Shown piece after piece: positions 1 through 11,787 of a DNA stretch of 64,000 bases. Source of the DNA: Armigeres subalbatus (lineage: Eukaryota; Arthropoda; Insecta; Diptera; Culicidae); NCBI RefSeq assembly GCF_024139115.2, contig NW_026942958.1, positions 62,001 to 126,000 of the forward strand, given 5' to 3'. The first letter of the stretch is position 1; each line of letters starts with the position of its first letter. The notes under the pieces are model-generated. The model did not search any database. It was not told the origin of the DNA and saw only the letters and a list, made by a program, of their open reading frames with translations. A program made the position numbers and the translations under genes.

Positions 1-207
1 TAGGGGCCGTACATATATTATGTAAGCACCTAGAGGGAAGTCGGTCAATCTTACGCTCCATATAAATAAAAATCATTTGTATGAAAAAATCTTACAAGGG
101 GTGAAGGGGTCAGAAAACCCAGAAAATTGCTTACGTAATAAGTGTACGACCCTTAGAATAATACATCTTTATTAAATTCCATCGTTTTTTCAATCAAACC
201 GTCATCG

Positions 208-213
208 TTTATT
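208..213 (-). terminator. Possible polyadenylation signal AATAAA
   Basis: On the minus strand an AATAAA hexamer overlaps or closely follows both possible stop codons of the candidate terminal exon at 213-363. In that position it would fit a 3'-end processing signal. A hexamer in AT-rich DNA is weak evidence on its own; the support comes only from the neighbouring exon candidate. Confidence 0.3.
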
Positions 214-363
214 CAAAACTTTAAATATACTTTTATCCCACATGTTGGGGACGATGAATTTCTTTTCCTATATGGTTGCAAAGTGGTCGTTGTTGTTGTG
301 CTGCTTCTTTGTCGTTTTGGGCTACATTTCCACGATAGGCCAGGGCATTCGAACATATCTTGC
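213..363 (-). CDS. Candidate last exon of a host gene (partial)
   Basis: The minus strand shows a good acceptor (pyrimidine-rich stretch ending TTTTACAG) just above 363. It is followed by open sequence to a stop at 213 in the frame that continues the long frame of the 998-1320 block (CAA-GAT-ATG-TTC start, Thr run in the middle). A second frame, starting AAG-ATA-TGT, stays open to a stop at 233 and also looks protein-like. It would need a different phase from the upstream exon. I cannot tell which frame was translated and do not recognise the protein. The neighbour upstream on the same strand is the exon candidate at 998-1320, whose donor GAAG|GTAAGT fits this acceptor. The intron between them carries a dispersed repeat. 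Sure of splice-like signals, unsure of function. Confidence 0.33.
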
Positions 364-477
364 CTGTAAAAGAAATCGATTAAGTACATAGTTAAATGAC
401 TTTACTATTTATAAAAGTTTTAGTTTTCATGTTTTGTTCTACTTCCTCTTAACTTTTGCCCTTAGATTTTTGCCTTT

Positions 478-840
478 CTCGTATAACAAAGTTGACCGAT
501 AGGCTCCGATCATTTCACTCCGAAAACGAACTTTTATAGAAGGCTGTTCTATACCAATCGAATCAGCTCAGTGAATTGAGAAAATACCTGTACGTCCGTG
601 CGCGCGCGTTTGTGTGTGTGTGTATGTTGAAGTGTGACAATCCATACAGATTAATGGATCGTTGTTTTGTTTTTCTGTTGATTGCGCTATTCAAATTAAA
701 TCATGAAAAAATGTTCCTTAGGTCCTTTTGAGATTAAGCGAAATTGTTCTCCCTATTCACACTTTGTATGAATCTGAAATATTTGTATGGATTGTCACAT
801 TTGAGCAAACACCCTACCTCCCTTAGCATTACGTAATAGG
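478..840 (+). repeat. Dispersed repeat family D1, copy 1
   Basis: This stretch starts TTGCCTTTCTCGTATAACAA, carries a block reading CCAATCGAATCAGCTC and a (TG)n run near 612-626. The same order of blocks appears at 29277-29638 and, inverted, at 18557-18975. Three diverged copies in one window mark it as a high-copy interspersed element. It has no coding capacity that I can see and no terminal inverted repeats, so its class is unknown. Confidence 0.7.
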
Positions 841-997
841 AGAAGAAGAAAAAGAAGTTGCGCTGCTATTGCTTATAATAATAATTAGTTTCTAAGATTC
901 TGGCTCTGTAATACATAATGCAGTCTCGAGCCTATTATATGGAACTAATAAAACACAATGATAATGTAAACTCGTAGTCTGAATACTCGAAACTTAC

Positions 998-1320
998 CTT
1001 CTGTTACCAGTATTTCCGAATGCGGTTGCCCATCGTGGATCGTATCCGAATCTATTGTACATATGTACAAGTAGTTCAGCGCATCAATGGGGGAACCATA
1101 GTTTGCCCGTGAATTCCATAACCGTATCCGTTACCATCGCTCCGATCTTTGCTATAGTACCCTTGTGGGATCGGTAGATAAGGACTATGTTCGACCGGGA
1201 GTGCTCGGGCTGAATATGATCGCCGTTCCATTGTCGAGGATTAAACGGATTGTAATAGTTGAAATTCGTCATGGGTTGCCACTGATTACTATTGGGTATA
1301 TAGTTTCGTCGGTTATAATC
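998..1320 (-). CDS. Candidate internal host-gene exon, frame disrupted
   Basis: Read on the minus strand, the block is bounded by an acceptor (TAGTTTACAG before 1320) and a strong donor (GAAG|GTAAGT after 998). It is 323 nt long. From the acceptor one frame is open for 78 codons and is rich in Asn, Tyr, Pro and Gln, then meets a TGA. Near the middle another frame is Gly/Tyr-rich (motif GNGYGYGIHG). Near the end the first frame again looks coding (motif MYNRFGYDPRWATAFG). A pair of compensating single-base shifts would explain this. A single extra C in the CCCCC run near 1088 would instead join the first frame to a third one. Either the gene is a pseudogene or the assembly carries indels here. 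The protein family is not recognised. A coding reading of some kind is more likely than not. Confidence 0.38.
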
Positions 1321-1452
1321 CTGTAAACTAGTAGAATATTACATTATATGAAAGTGAAATGAAATGTACGGTAAAGCTGATTGTTTAATAATTGGCAACT
1401 AAAATGAACATGCATTGTGTATCGAAGTTTAAGTCCGGCTTTTGAGAGCTTC

Positions 1453-1616
1453 GGGCCAAATTATACACCTCGGTTAACTCTTAAGCGGGGCTTACCCATA
1501 CGTTTAATCTTGGTCTAAGGCCTAAGCGGAGATAGAAATTGGCCCTTATGCTTAAATAGGTTTAAGCGTATGGTTAAGCACCGCCTAAGAATTGAGGGAG
1601 GTGAAGAAGTTGGCCC
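1453..1616. mobile_element. Foldback MITE, 164 bp
   Basis: The ends GGGCCAA and TTGGCCC are inverted, and the arms can be aligned inward for about 60 bases (CACCTC, TCTTAAGCGGGGCTTA against its diverged complement). There is no open frame. It lies in the candidate intron upstream of the 998-1320 exon. No target duplication is clear, so the superfamily is not assigned. Confidence 0.6.
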
Positions 1617-2061
1617 ATGGGTAATTTTTCCATATCCCTTGGGCGTTAAACCCGGTTTATTTTATTTATTTGTTACCACCGTCTCGAAGGTATTAAAGAC
1701 TGTTCTACAGACTGCACCTTAACCTAGAGCCTTAATCCTATTTTTGAACACATTTTTGACAAATTAAAATCAAAACATCACTAACTTTTGAACAAACGTA
1801 GACATTGATCATACACGGTTCTGCGGTGTCTAACGAATAATAGCTCTCGTTCTCGCAGTTGTTGAGAAGGAGCATAAATAGCTACGTTATCTAATAATTC
1901 AATGCAGTCGAGATTTCCGCTCAACAAGTCATAGATGAAATAACGTTTACAGACTTGCGAACAACGTTGCAGAAGGTGCTGCAACTCTTCAGACAACCAC
2001 GGCTGCTTGAATGAGAACAATCGAACACAGATAAGTGTTGATTCAAAAATTCACGAAAATT

Positions 2062-2493
2062 GATACGTCGCATGACACGGTTTGATTTGGATCGATCAGT
2101 GGCCACTTCCCCAGGGCACCTGATCCGGGGATATGGCGCACACACAGACAGAGTTAGAGTGCCAGTAATGAACTGGTACATATTGTAAAATTATGAAATT
2201 TGATACGTCGCATGGCATTGTTTGGTTCGGATCGATAAGTGGCCACTTTACCAAGGCACCTGGTCCGGGGCATGGCCGAATGGACACAGACAGAATATAA
2301 ATGAAACCAGCAGTGAACTGGTATTGTAAAGTCATGAAGTTTGATACGTCACGACATGTTTGATTCGGATCGATAAGTGTCCACTTCTCCAGGGCACCTG
2401 ATCCGGGGACATGGCCAGGTGGACACAGACAGAAAATATACGAAATTGCCAGCAGTGAACTGGTATTGTAAAATGTGGTAAAATCATGATGTT
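2062..2493 (+). repeat. Three-copy tandem repeat, unit about 140-150 bp
   Basis: Three head-to-tail copies begin near 2062, 2202 and 2343 with GATACGTC. Each contains the blocks GATCGAT(A/C)AGTG, CCAGGGCACCTG or close variants, GACACAGACAGA and CAGTGAACTGGTA. Copies differ by small indels. The short open frames over this stretch come from the repetition and are not genes. Just after it, 2508-2600 holds several inverted TAGTCACTAAAAAGTCACT words. Confidence 0.7.
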
Positions 2494-2689
2494 TGATACG
2501 CAGGGCTGGTAGCAAGTCACTTTTTAGTGACTTGGTCACTATTCCTAGTCACTAAAAAGTCACTATTGCATCCAAAAGTCACTAAGAAGTTCCCTGGTTC
2601 CAAGGTTTTAGTTGGCTGAAACCACTTCGTGGTCTAGTCAATGTTGGCAAATATTCATGCCCACCTTCTCCAGAATTGATCCGTTAAGA

Positions 2690-5080
2690 ACTAAGTAAGC
2701 TTCCAGCTGTCGCGTAACGCTGATCCCTCCACCACAAACGCCATTCTTGGTTGAACAATTCCTGTTGCCATGAAGAAGAAAGTGGTTCGGTGGAGGAGCT
2801 TCTTGCTGCGTTGTGTATTGGGATGTACGTCAGAGGACGTGAATTGCTACAGCTTCGCTTCAACACTATGTCTCCAAGGCTTCAACATTTGGATGTCGTG
2901 GGTGTTCGGCTATACCGCTATTGCTGCTTTGACCGGACCATTCGCTCCCAGCACCCTCCATGTGTGGAGCAGATGGTGGGTTGAAATGCCAGATCGTTCT
3001 TGCATTTGTGAACGTTACTGTACAATTTCATGAATACCCTGAATCTGCCCAGTCAAGACATTTTTGGCACCCTTGAAACAGGTTCCCGATAAAACGCAGC
3101 AGGAGATCCTCTACGATTTACAAATCTTCGAATCGCCATAACGAAAGAGTGTGTCGAGAGGCTGTGGACGATCTCCAGATCACTGCTCGTATGGTGAGGC
3201 ATGAAATAGCGCCACCCAGCGTTTCACCAAGCTCCGACCTTGTTTCACCATGATTGGTCCAAAATAATCTAAACCGGTGTAGTTAAATGGACGAATGTGG
3301 GGGGTGTGAGGCGGACCCCGGAAGAGGCGCATCATTGGGCAAATGTGGAACGGCTTTGACATTTACAACGGCTAATTTTACAACGTTGACTATCTTTGGA
3401 GATTCGCTTGATGACTTGACGCAGTTGCGGAATTCTGAAGCGTTGACGATTTCGTTGAAAACTGTGTCGTTGTGCATGGCAAGAACCGTCTGTAGCTTCA
3501 CACAACGAGGCGTGTCAGGAGGTGCTCTTTCGGTAAAATTACTGGGTATTTGGTTTCAAATGGAAAAATGTGCTAGGAAATTCTGCTATTCATCCTTATC
3601 TCCAGCATCATCCATGAAAGGTGACTCCTGAATTATCTTACTGGTCTTTTCCAGAAGCTTTGGCGTTTCGTTGGGTTGTGTCAAGTTATACTTCAAAACA
3701 TTATATTCATCTGGGTAGGTGTCAGATTGATGATGGGCATTTCTCTCTTGTAACGTCCGAGAAACAACGTGGAACAAACTTCTTCCAAGTGCACCAACAG
3801 CCGTGTCCAGTCACATCCTATACAGCTCCGTGTGATTTCGTCATCCCAATCTGTACAGACCTCCAAATATGCTGCATCAGAATTTTCCGTGGACAAGAAA
3901 ATGAGCTATGAAACCATACGGATCGAACAGCGACATCAACAGTCTCAGCACTTGTCGCTTAGTTGGTACGCTGCTGTATCAAGAGTTTCTTCATATCATC
4001 TTTCACATTTCTTCGAAGATAAACACATCTTTGTAGGGTTTCCACATCATTCCTAGGACACTCGAAGTCAGCTGAACTTTCTAGATCGAGCGATTTATCT
4101 TGGGAACTCTCTGTTTCTCCCAGCTGTATATTAGAACATCGAAACGTTCGACGTGAAGTTGAATTTCGAAGCCACCCAGGGCGTGAACGTGCTTGACTTC
4201 ATTTACCACCTGTATGCTTCATCCACTGTGTCCACGCTATCACGTAGTGCGCGTGATAATCGCTTCTGCTGTTTTCGGAAACAGTGACTCGAACTCTCGG
4301 GCATTTTTATTCTCGATGAATTCAGCGATGCTAGGGGAGCATGGCAAAAGTTGCTACGTCCATTACGTAGATTTGTACTGGTTCTCCTTGACGTTCGCGA
4401 AACACAAATCGTTGCGACTGCCTATCTTCCGAAGCAATACGAATCTGGTGGAACATTTCGCGGATGTCTACGTCAACATATCTGATCCTTTAAGAAGCAG
4501 GTCATTGAGAGACCCTTTCACCCTTGCAGCAGCGTCCCATAAGGCGGACTTTTGAAGGTTTCTTTGGGTTTCTAACTCCTGATGGTAAATACCACATCCT
4601 ATTCGATCCGCCAACAACTCGTATTCTGTAATTTTGTGCGCATATCCTTTTGTTTTCGTACTCTCGAATTAGTTGTATCACCCTCGCTTTCAGCTCTTGG
4701 TCTTTTTCAGCCGTTTCTCCATGATTCCAGCCTGCATGGCGAGTGGATATCTGGAAGAATTGGTTGATCATATTCAAAGCAACCCACTTTCGAACCCACA
4801 CTGTATTGCTACGTGTTGTTTTCTCCATGATGCTACGTGCTCTGCTGTCATCTACGGACTCAATTGGGTTTCTACCGCTGCTTCCTCAACTGCAAGTATT
4901 GCTTCATTAAGTCATGTAACTCTCGGTTCCCTATTTTCTCCTCCACCATATGCACATAGAGCTGTTTGATCGGAACGGACTCCACCTGCTTCATAGACGC
5001 ACCACCTAATCGTGTCTTCACTGCCACTGGCTCATTAGCCCTTCTTTCACGAACTTTGAGTGGAGTTAACAGTTATATGT
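2690..5080 (-). mobile_element. Degenerate BEL/Pao LTR retrotransposon pol
   Basis: Only short frames survive, but read along the minus strand they follow BEL/Pao pol order. Near 5050-4960 is a piece like the post-protease linker (PVAVKTRLGG). At 4828-4502 is the start of RT with WYLPSGVRNPKKPSKVRLMG, corresponding to the family's WYLP-G-V-NP-KP-KVR-V block. At 3501-3283 is an integrase N-terminal segment, followed at 3340-3200 by [13 protein letters not shown], the first catalytic Asp region of BEL integrase. At 2960-2690 are pieces like SAPHMEG and RPLTYIP of the integrase C-terminal half. Several indels and stops break the frame every few hundred bases. No LTRs were recognised. Known for the family: an aspartic protease, RT, RNase H and integrase polyprotein. 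Here it is a dead copy in a candidate host intron. Confidence 0.75.
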
Positions 5081-5233
5081 TCGATCCTTGGATGATCCTT
5101 GGGGTCGCATTAGAGTAACTTATCGTGGAAGACCTCGCATATGACTATATATTTTGCAGCTCTTCACGAGGTTGGGTGAATTAAACTCACTATTGGGTAG
5201 TTTATTTCTTCTGTAGGGAATGACAGCTTTGGC

Positions 5234-5348
5234 AGGTTTGTTCTATTATTGTCAGGGGTTTTTTATGAACGATTATGTAAAATTTGGCAAACATTTCAAA
5301 TTTCATAAAATTCGGTCGACAAAACCCCCTGAATAATAGAAAAAACCT
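5234..5348. mobile_element. Short foldback element, 115 bp
   Basis: The ends AGGTTTGTTCTATTATT and AATAATAGAAAAAACCT are inverted with a few mismatches, and the inner arms are weakly complementary. It carries no coding sequence. This fits a very short MITE or a decayed one. Confidence 0.5.
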
Positions 5349-6075
5349 AAATCATCTGTTCCTAATATCGTATGATAAAACATAATGATATCTACAAAAA
5401 ATCCATTATCCTTTATTTGAAAATATAGTCAATCAAAGGGTTTTCACATGTTTTGCTTTATATTACGTGAAAAGTGCTGTGGAAAAAATCCATGTAAGTT
5501 TTCACGCAACCTTTACAACAAACTTTTAAGTGCTTTGGTAATTTTGAAGCAACTTTTGTAAGTAGCCATTTTCGTAGATCGAAGTGTCTTATCATACGCT
5601 TTGTGACTTGGAAGGTTCATAGTAAAAATATTTATAAATTACTAATACATGATATTAAAATACTATTGACGCATCGATTACCAACGAGTCCACTAAAACA
5701 AGTTTAACTACAGATAAAAACAACCAATATTTCAATTCAATATTAATCTTGTAATATGGATGACCTTAACTTTCAAACAATGCGATTCTTTCGCATTATT
5801 CCCCATTGATTTTCTGACGTATGCGCCTAAACTTTCACTTGAAAGCGCGTTCATGCGCATCTCATGGTTACTTGACAAACCGAAGAACTCTGAATATACT
5901 TACTTTTCCATTCAGTAAATCCATTCGAGTTGCTCACTTGGTTGCTCAGTCCATTATTGTCATTATTTGAGAATAGAAGCCTTGGGGCTGGGCCGATGGG
6001 CTAATCCTTTGGATGGATCATTATTTTGCCCAAGGTGTCTCCTATGACACACATAAATGAACAGTATAACTGCAA
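5349..6075. other. No recognised feature
   Basis: AT-rich DNA with scattered stops in all frames. I saw no gene, RNA or repeat structure in it. Confidence 0.5.
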
Positions 6076-6474
6076 TCATCGTTTAGAGCTGGGTCCCTTT
6101 GGCGTTTTTGAACAATATTGCAGAAATCCCGAGACCTTCTTATCGATCGAGCACTGACTTTCACTGTTAACGACGATCCCCTCAAAGCTTGTGCTTACGA
6201 CCTTGCTCGTATTCTGGGTCGATACTTCGAATTTGCACAGAACTACGGTTTCTTCAGTATTCCATAAAAGGCACGTTATAATAGAGCAATATACATTTGA
6301 CAGTGAAGACGGGCTCACATGCTCCTCAGATGACAGTGTGATCTTATTCCACAGCCACTGTGAATATAAATGGCATGCCCTAGTTATGTGCCGGAATTGG
6401 AAAGCAGTGCGGCATATTATGCCAATTAGCACCTTGACGGAATCATAACAACAAATTTCTTCTATATCGACCAT
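6076..6474 (-). CDS. Hypothetical 132-residue open frame
   Basis: This is a single uninterrupted minus-strand frame from ATG to TGA in non-repetitive sequence, which is unusual for this window. The product would be 132 residues with seven or eight cysteines spread along it (ICC near residue 8, IIC near 20, ACH near 34). It starts MVDIEEICC and ends SKTPKGPSSKR. There is no clear signal peptide or membrane helix, and I do not recognise a family. No splice sites stand out. It could be a small host gene, an exon, part of an unknown transposon, or a chance frame. The opposite strand has an 85-codon frame over the same bases, so strand is not certain. Confidence 0.25.
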   Translation of the reverse strand: MVDIEEICCYDSVKVLIGIICRTAFQFRHITRACHLYSQWLWNKITLSSEEHVSPSSLSNVYCSIITCLLWNTEETVVLCKFEVSTQNTSKVVSTSFEGIVVNSESQCSIDKKVSGFLQYCSKTPKGPSSKR

Positions 6475-6623
6475 GCTTTAGAAATCTATACTGAATGGGT
6501 ATAATAACAACCTATTCATTTCATTTTAACCCATGTTTATAATTTTAAAAGTTAAATGTGTGTTGAATCTGGACAATGGACATTGAATTCAGAGTGAGTT
6601 TTAATACTGTAGCGGAGTACAAG

Positions 6624-6892
6624 TAGGGCCCTCCTAAGCCGGCAGTGAGATGAGCGCTTCAAAAGCAGGAACCTGCTGATGGTGGCTGGGTTCGATTACC
6701 GGTGCCGGACTAGGCAATTTTCGGTTGAATGTCTCGACTTCCCTGGGCATAAGTATCATCGTGATGGTCTCATGATATACGAATGCAGAAATGGTGACTT
6801 AAAAATCTCGCAGTTCATAACTGTGAAGTGCTTAATAAACACTAAGCTGCGAGGTGGAAATGTCTCAGTGGGAATGTAATGCCAATGAAGAA
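6624..6892 (+). mobile_element. Feilai-like SINE
   Basis: The tRNA-like head carries a B-box-like GGTTCGATTACCGG, followed by the body blocks TCTCGACTTCCCTGGGCATA, ATCGTGATGGTCTCATGATA and CTAAGCTGCGAGG, and the tail GTAATGCCAATGAAGAAGAA. The same blocks occur at 35995-36481 (inverted) and twice at 63364-63954. Known: Feilai is an abundant tRNA-derived SINE of Aedes mobilised by LINE machinery. The A box is partly eroded here. A weak flanking match GTACAA may be the target duplication. Confidence 0.85.
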
Positions 6893-7309
6893 GAATGAGA
6901 CTGGTACAATAAATATTATTGCATAATGGGGAACAATTGAAAAACTCTATTGTCAGATTTTCTGGATATGATACACTGCGCGGCGTTTGTAATGTTCCCA
7001 AATGGGTACTGCACAAAACTTCGCACGGAATGACTGTCGAAAGGTAGCCGCGCCAAACGATACACCGCAATGCTATTCACCCAAGAATCAAGAACAGGGT
7101 GCATAAAGCGCGCTGGTACCTTTCATGAAGGGTTCGCCGCGTGCAATTTTGAAAATCAGGCAATAATAACTCAAACACTGCTATTTTTACCAAGGATATA
7201 TGGCTCACAACACCGTCTGTTTACCATGTTAGGGAAATTGAGCATCGTTCGAGAGCTAGCGAGCGATTCTAAGAAAACTGTTCACCATGCTCCACCGAAA
7301 ATTTAGAGG

Positions 7310-7555
7310 GTGGTGTCAGAACGTGCTCACAGCCTTAAAAACAAGCAACGAATAATCAACGAGAGAATATGGACCGGAACAATCGGCGAAGACTACAGCG
7401 ACGAAAAAAGATTAGCGATTGGAAGGTCGTTTCGTGGAACTTCATATCTCTCAATTTCATTGGAGCACAAGCAAACTCACCAATGTGCTGCAGGACCGTG
7501 GATCCAGCATCGGAGCGCTGCCCCATCGTGGACCATATTACAATAAAATTATGTT
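7310..7555 (+). mobile_element. Non-LTR element 5' fragment (start of endonuclease)
   Basis: A short plus-strand frame contains DWKVVSWNFISLNFIGAQA, which resembles the opening strand of APE-type endonucleases in LINE ORF2 (general pattern: a W-N-x-R/S-S-L-N block after a hydrophobic start). The frame is then lost within 60 codons. The upstream 200-300 bases may be its 5' leader. It is a dead fragment and may belong to the same RTE-like family as 9690-11787. Confidence 0.45.
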
Positions 7556-7559
7556 ACAA

Positions 7560-8012
7560 ACATACAAAAATAAATACTCAGCGCATTAGCATTATCTTTG
7601 AGCAATTCGCACAAATTCATAGGTGTACAAACCAAGACTGTTGTATGAGAGTAGCATCACTGACATCCGTTACCACAGATATTGATTTGGGACTAATCAC
7701 TATCTCTTAGATGGAAGCATTGCACTCTCCAATAGTCGAGATCTGTCCTGACCACGTCCTTGCGAATGCTGAGGAAGGGAGGATGGTTAGTTGGACACCT
7801 ACTTGAGCGGAGAACTCTACGATCTCTTATAGGTGCCACGGGAGGCTTTGAGATTGTGTGGAAGGTTATAACAGTAGGCCGTTTTGGTAGAACGTGTAAC
7901 AGAAAGAACTAAGATAGAAATACAAAGGAGGAAAGGGACGAGCCTGGAATTGACCCACAACCTCCTGCTTATAAGGCAGAAGTGGTAGCCATTAGACCAC
8001 CGAGCTCGTCAT
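7560..8012 (-). mobile_element. tRNA-derived SINE (possibly Gecko-like)
   Basis: On the minus strand the head from 8012 downward folds as a tRNA-like sequence: a GAGCTCGGTGGTCTAATGGC D-arm region, an anticodon arm TCTGC-CTTATAA-GCAGG (TAT in the loop) and GTGGGTCAATTCC as a T-arm/B box. It is followed by a non-tRNA body rather than a CCA end, so I read it as a SINE and not as a functional tRNA-Ile. The related element at 40065-40682 has the same arrangement with CAT in the loop. The body limits are uncertain. Confidence 0.55.
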
Positions 8013-8399
8013 ATACAAAATAAAACTCAGCATTCAACAAATTAAAATAACTGATTTGGGCAGCCAGAATTATTTGTCCATGTGCCAGCAACATAAAATC
8101 TTTGTCTGAGAATTTCTATATTTATAAATTGCCTATCTTCAGGCTTAGACAGTCCCCACCAGTGCGTAAATAAAGCCAAATACAACTTCCATCGGACGCG
8201 AACTCGCCGTCGTTGGTAAACGGGTTTGGGAAATGTAAACGCAACCTTCGGTAATAGCGTGTTGGCAAATTTGGCGACCCGCTCCAACCGTTGCCAAACC
8301 ATCACACGGAAATATGAGTAACGCATAAATAAAAAGTGCCGCCTTCTGAAAAATTGTTCGGTTATTTATCATCAAAACCATTGTGATGGAGGTCAGTTT

Positions 8400-9300
8400 G
8401 ATTTGATTTCAACTGATTGGCGCGCTGTGCATGAAAATAAATAAGCTGATAGGTTAGATATCTCGAAATCTGGAATTTTTAGAATATTGGCGTTTTCTAA
8501 AGTTGTTATCGTGGTCAAAACCATCGCGGCGAAAACAAGTTTAATTTGATATTGGATAAAATAATGAATTTTTAGAATATTGCCGCCTTCTAGAAGTTAT
8601 TCCAGGTGGTCAAAGCCATTATGACCAACGCAGGTTTAGATTAAGATATACCGCTTGGTGGCGCTAGTGTATAAAAATAACTCTGGTTGATATTTCAAAA
8701 ACTGAAATTTTAAAATATTGCCGTATTCCTAAAGTTTTCGGTGTGGTCAAACCGTCATGATGCAAAGCAAGTTTAGTTTTAAAACACAATCGCTTCGCGG
8801 CGCTAGTGTATAAGAAATATTGATATTAAATATCTCAAAATCTGGAATTTTCAGAATATTGCCGTATTCTACAAAGTTACTTGCCATAAGACGAGTTCTT
8901 ACAATTCCATTTAATTCCACCACTTGGTTGTACATTTGAGAAGGTACTATTTCGACTTCTACAAAAGTATCTTCAGTCTTGTACTTGACTCGATTCGACT
9001 CAACTCGAGTGTCAGCGATGTGCGGTTTCAACTAAATTTCTGGTTTTGACTACCCTTTTAAAACTTACATAATAACCAACCTAACAGATAATTGGGATAA
9101 CTTTGTAGAAGATGCCACTTTCTAACTCTGAGGATTTAGAAATATTTAACCTAACAGGTTATTTCTCATACACACGCCGCTATGCGTATGAATTCCAAAC
9201 TAAACTAGTCTCCATCATAAATGTTATGGCTCGAACAACTATGTAGAAGACAAAATCTTTCTAAGTCTTATAGATCTCGAGATATCCACCCACTAAATTA
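8400..9300 (+). repeat. Degenerate tandem array, period about 170-190 bp
   Basis: The words TCTGGAATTTTTAGAATATT, TTGCCGTATTCT, GGTGGTCAAA and GGCGCTAGTGTATAA recur in order three to five times with heavy divergence. At about 8880-9020 the array is interrupted by, or fused to, an inverted piece of the dispersed repeat also found at 48003-48310. There is no coding sequence. Confidence 0.55.
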
Positions 9301-9689
9301 TTGCATATAAGCTAGCCACCTAGCAGATGTGTGTCTAGCTAATCTGATAATCACAAAATGCATTACCACATACTTATATTACAAAAGTTGGGCGTTCTGA
9401 AAGATTTGAAAATAAATAATTTTTCCTGATTTTATTTATTTCCGTGTTGGCCTCAATAGCAACCGGATATTCACCACCGGTGAACATGATTGCATAACAA
9501 CCTTGTTAAAAAACCGGTGCGAGAACAATTGCATGAATAAAATATAGACGCATTTCGTTCCTATACTAGACACTCATTTGGATACACATCGGTGGGGATC
9601 GTCTTAAACATAGAACATTCAGGAATGGAACATTCACAAATCCACTCAAACATTTGTCACTTATAGGTAAAATAAAATAAACCGCAACA
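9301..9689. other. No recognised feature
   Basis: This is AT-rich sequence. Two ACCGGT words (near 9476 and 9513) and a CACCACCGGTG palindrome are visible, but there is no gene or repeat that I can name. Confidence 0.4.
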
Positions 9690-11787
9690 AGATATCAAGA
9701 TCTGTATGGGCGACTTGTGCGAAGTTGGATCCGACAACGAACTATAGGCGCATTATGGGACCATGGTCTCGAAGAAATGAGCGAATATGGAGAGCTGTTC
9801 GCAGAATTCTGTGGTAATAACGGCATAATGATCGGAGGATCGCTCTTTCTTCATCGACCGTTTACAAGATCACGTGGGTCTCCCGTGATGGCTTTACAGA
9901 AAATCAATTCGACCACATCTGCATCAGCCGAAAATGGAAACGGAGCCTTCTTGATATACGCAATAAACGTCTGATTATCACCTTCTCATCGGTGAAATAC
10001 CTACGCATTACGCGGATTCTCGATAGGGAGAGGTTGGACGACGGTTCAACACACGCCGACTGGAAGATGCCACGGTGAAACGGTCCTTCGTTGAAGAACT
10101 GGAGACGCATGCGCAGATATTCCGGAAGGTAGCAGCGTGGAAGACCAATGGACCGCCATCAAGAATGCTTCATCGCCACCAGCGAGAATAATCTGGGCAA
10201 CTGCGCGCGAAGAATGGATCACCGATGAGACCGCGATAGAGGATCAAAACCAGAGGAGCAAAGTCTTGGCCCGTCAACGATACTGGGCCCTGGAGAAGGA
10301 AGTAAAACGCCCATGTCGACGAGACAAGCGAGCGTGGGCGGACTCTCTGGTCGACGAAGGAGAGAGAGAGCCGCAGCAACCGAGGACATTCACCTCCACG
10401 ATATATCACGAGCTTAAGCGGGGCGAAGATGAATGCAACGATGCCTGATGAAGATGCGAATGGCCAGTTATTGACCGACCCAACTGACCAGCTGAAACGC
10501 TGGTTAGAGCTCTTCGAACCTTTTTCAGAGTTCCAGCGAAGCCATCACCACCTCGAATGATCTGCCTATCTGTCAATATAAGCTCCATCACTGCAGAGAT
10601 TCAAACAGCCATCAAAGCATGAAATCGAATAAAGCCCCAGGGGTCGATCGCATATCAGCCGATATGCTCAGCAAACATCAGCTCGTCGTAATATCTAGGA
10701 CACCGCAACTTTCGCGGTCGACTGGACTCGGCGGCAGCCAAGAATCAAAGTTCTTTAACCTGGTATTCATTGACTACGAAAAGCTTCGACCGTCTCAATC
10801 CTGAGAATATGTGCGCCCAGAGACGCAAGGGGTTCCTGAAAAAATCATCGGCCCCATCGAGGCACAGCAAGCCTTCTCGTGTAGAGTGCTGCTACAGGTT
10901 TTGTCCGCCCTATCCGGGTCGTAGCTGGTGTGAGGCAAGGTTGTATTCTATCACCGTTACTGTCCTCATCGTAATCAGTGAAGATTCTGGTAGTGCGATT
11001 GACCGTGAACCAAACCGCGGGCTGCTATGGCGCCTATAACCATGGAGACACCTAAATGACTTCGAATTGGCTGATGACGTTGCACCCTTGCTCATCGGCG
11101 TTCTTATTGCAAGTAACCTCAACGACCTTGCGAGCGCTCCTCTTCGGCGAGTTTAGTCAACAACGTCAACAAACCAAATCGTTGGATGAACACGGTGACC
11201 TTCAGTTCCAGCTTCCAATGTCTTGATAGCCAAATGGCGTCAGACGGCGCTACAAGATCGACATAGGTGCACGGATCAAGAAAGCAAGGGCTGCCTTTAC
11301 GAGTTTAAGAAATATCTGGAAAAACAGGCAGATGGTGATCCCAAAATACAAATTTTTCAACTCTAATGTGAAATCTGTGCTGGCGAAACATGGTGTGTGT
11401 CAGTGGAGAACACTCAACGGCTGCCGGTGTTCATGAACAGATGTCTATGGTATATATTCGGACCTGGTGGCCTCCTGGATCGCAAACAACGAGCTCCATG
11501 GTTGTTGTCACCAGAGGCCGATAACAGAAATTCAGGATTGGAAGTGAGGCTGGGTCAGGACTTTACGTAGGGACGGAAACGAAATCTGTAAACGAACATT
11601 AGATTGGATTCCTGCGGCCATCACAGCAAAAGGCAGACCCGAGGCTCATCGCGGCGAAGCCTCAATAAAGAAATCAAAGAAGTCGACCGAAATCTAACCT
11701 GGCAACAGGTTGGTAATCTGGACAACGCTCAGGATGGAGATCTTTCAAGTCGGCCCTTTGCACCACCGGAGTGTACAGACCCATAAG
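9690..11787 (+). mobile_element. RTE/JAM-like non-LTR retrotransposon, broken
   Basis: Reading across frames, the order is: endonuclease (MGDL, then GELFAEFCGNNGIMIGGSLF and an IDHICIS-type block), a linker, reverse transcriptase (NKAPGVDRISADML near 10625; FIDYEK near 10770; the ELADDVA catalytic block near 11070), and the C-terminal region (SLNKEIKEVDRNLTWQQV near 11660). The FADD-type box reads LADD here. The element ends CAGACCCATAAGTAAG, a TAAG-type tail. The 5' part of the endonuclease is missing and at least six frame changes are visible, so it is inactive. Known: such proteins nick the target and prime reverse transcription of their own RNA. Related fragments lie at 17488-17879, 46615-47225 and 47325-47545. 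Confidence 0.8.

Noticed and set aside
7940..8012. tRNA-Ile (TAT) on the minus strand
   Set aside because: The anticodon arm and B box are good, but a SINE-like body follows and the arrangement recurs at 40 kb with another anticodon, so a tRNA-derived SINE is more likely.
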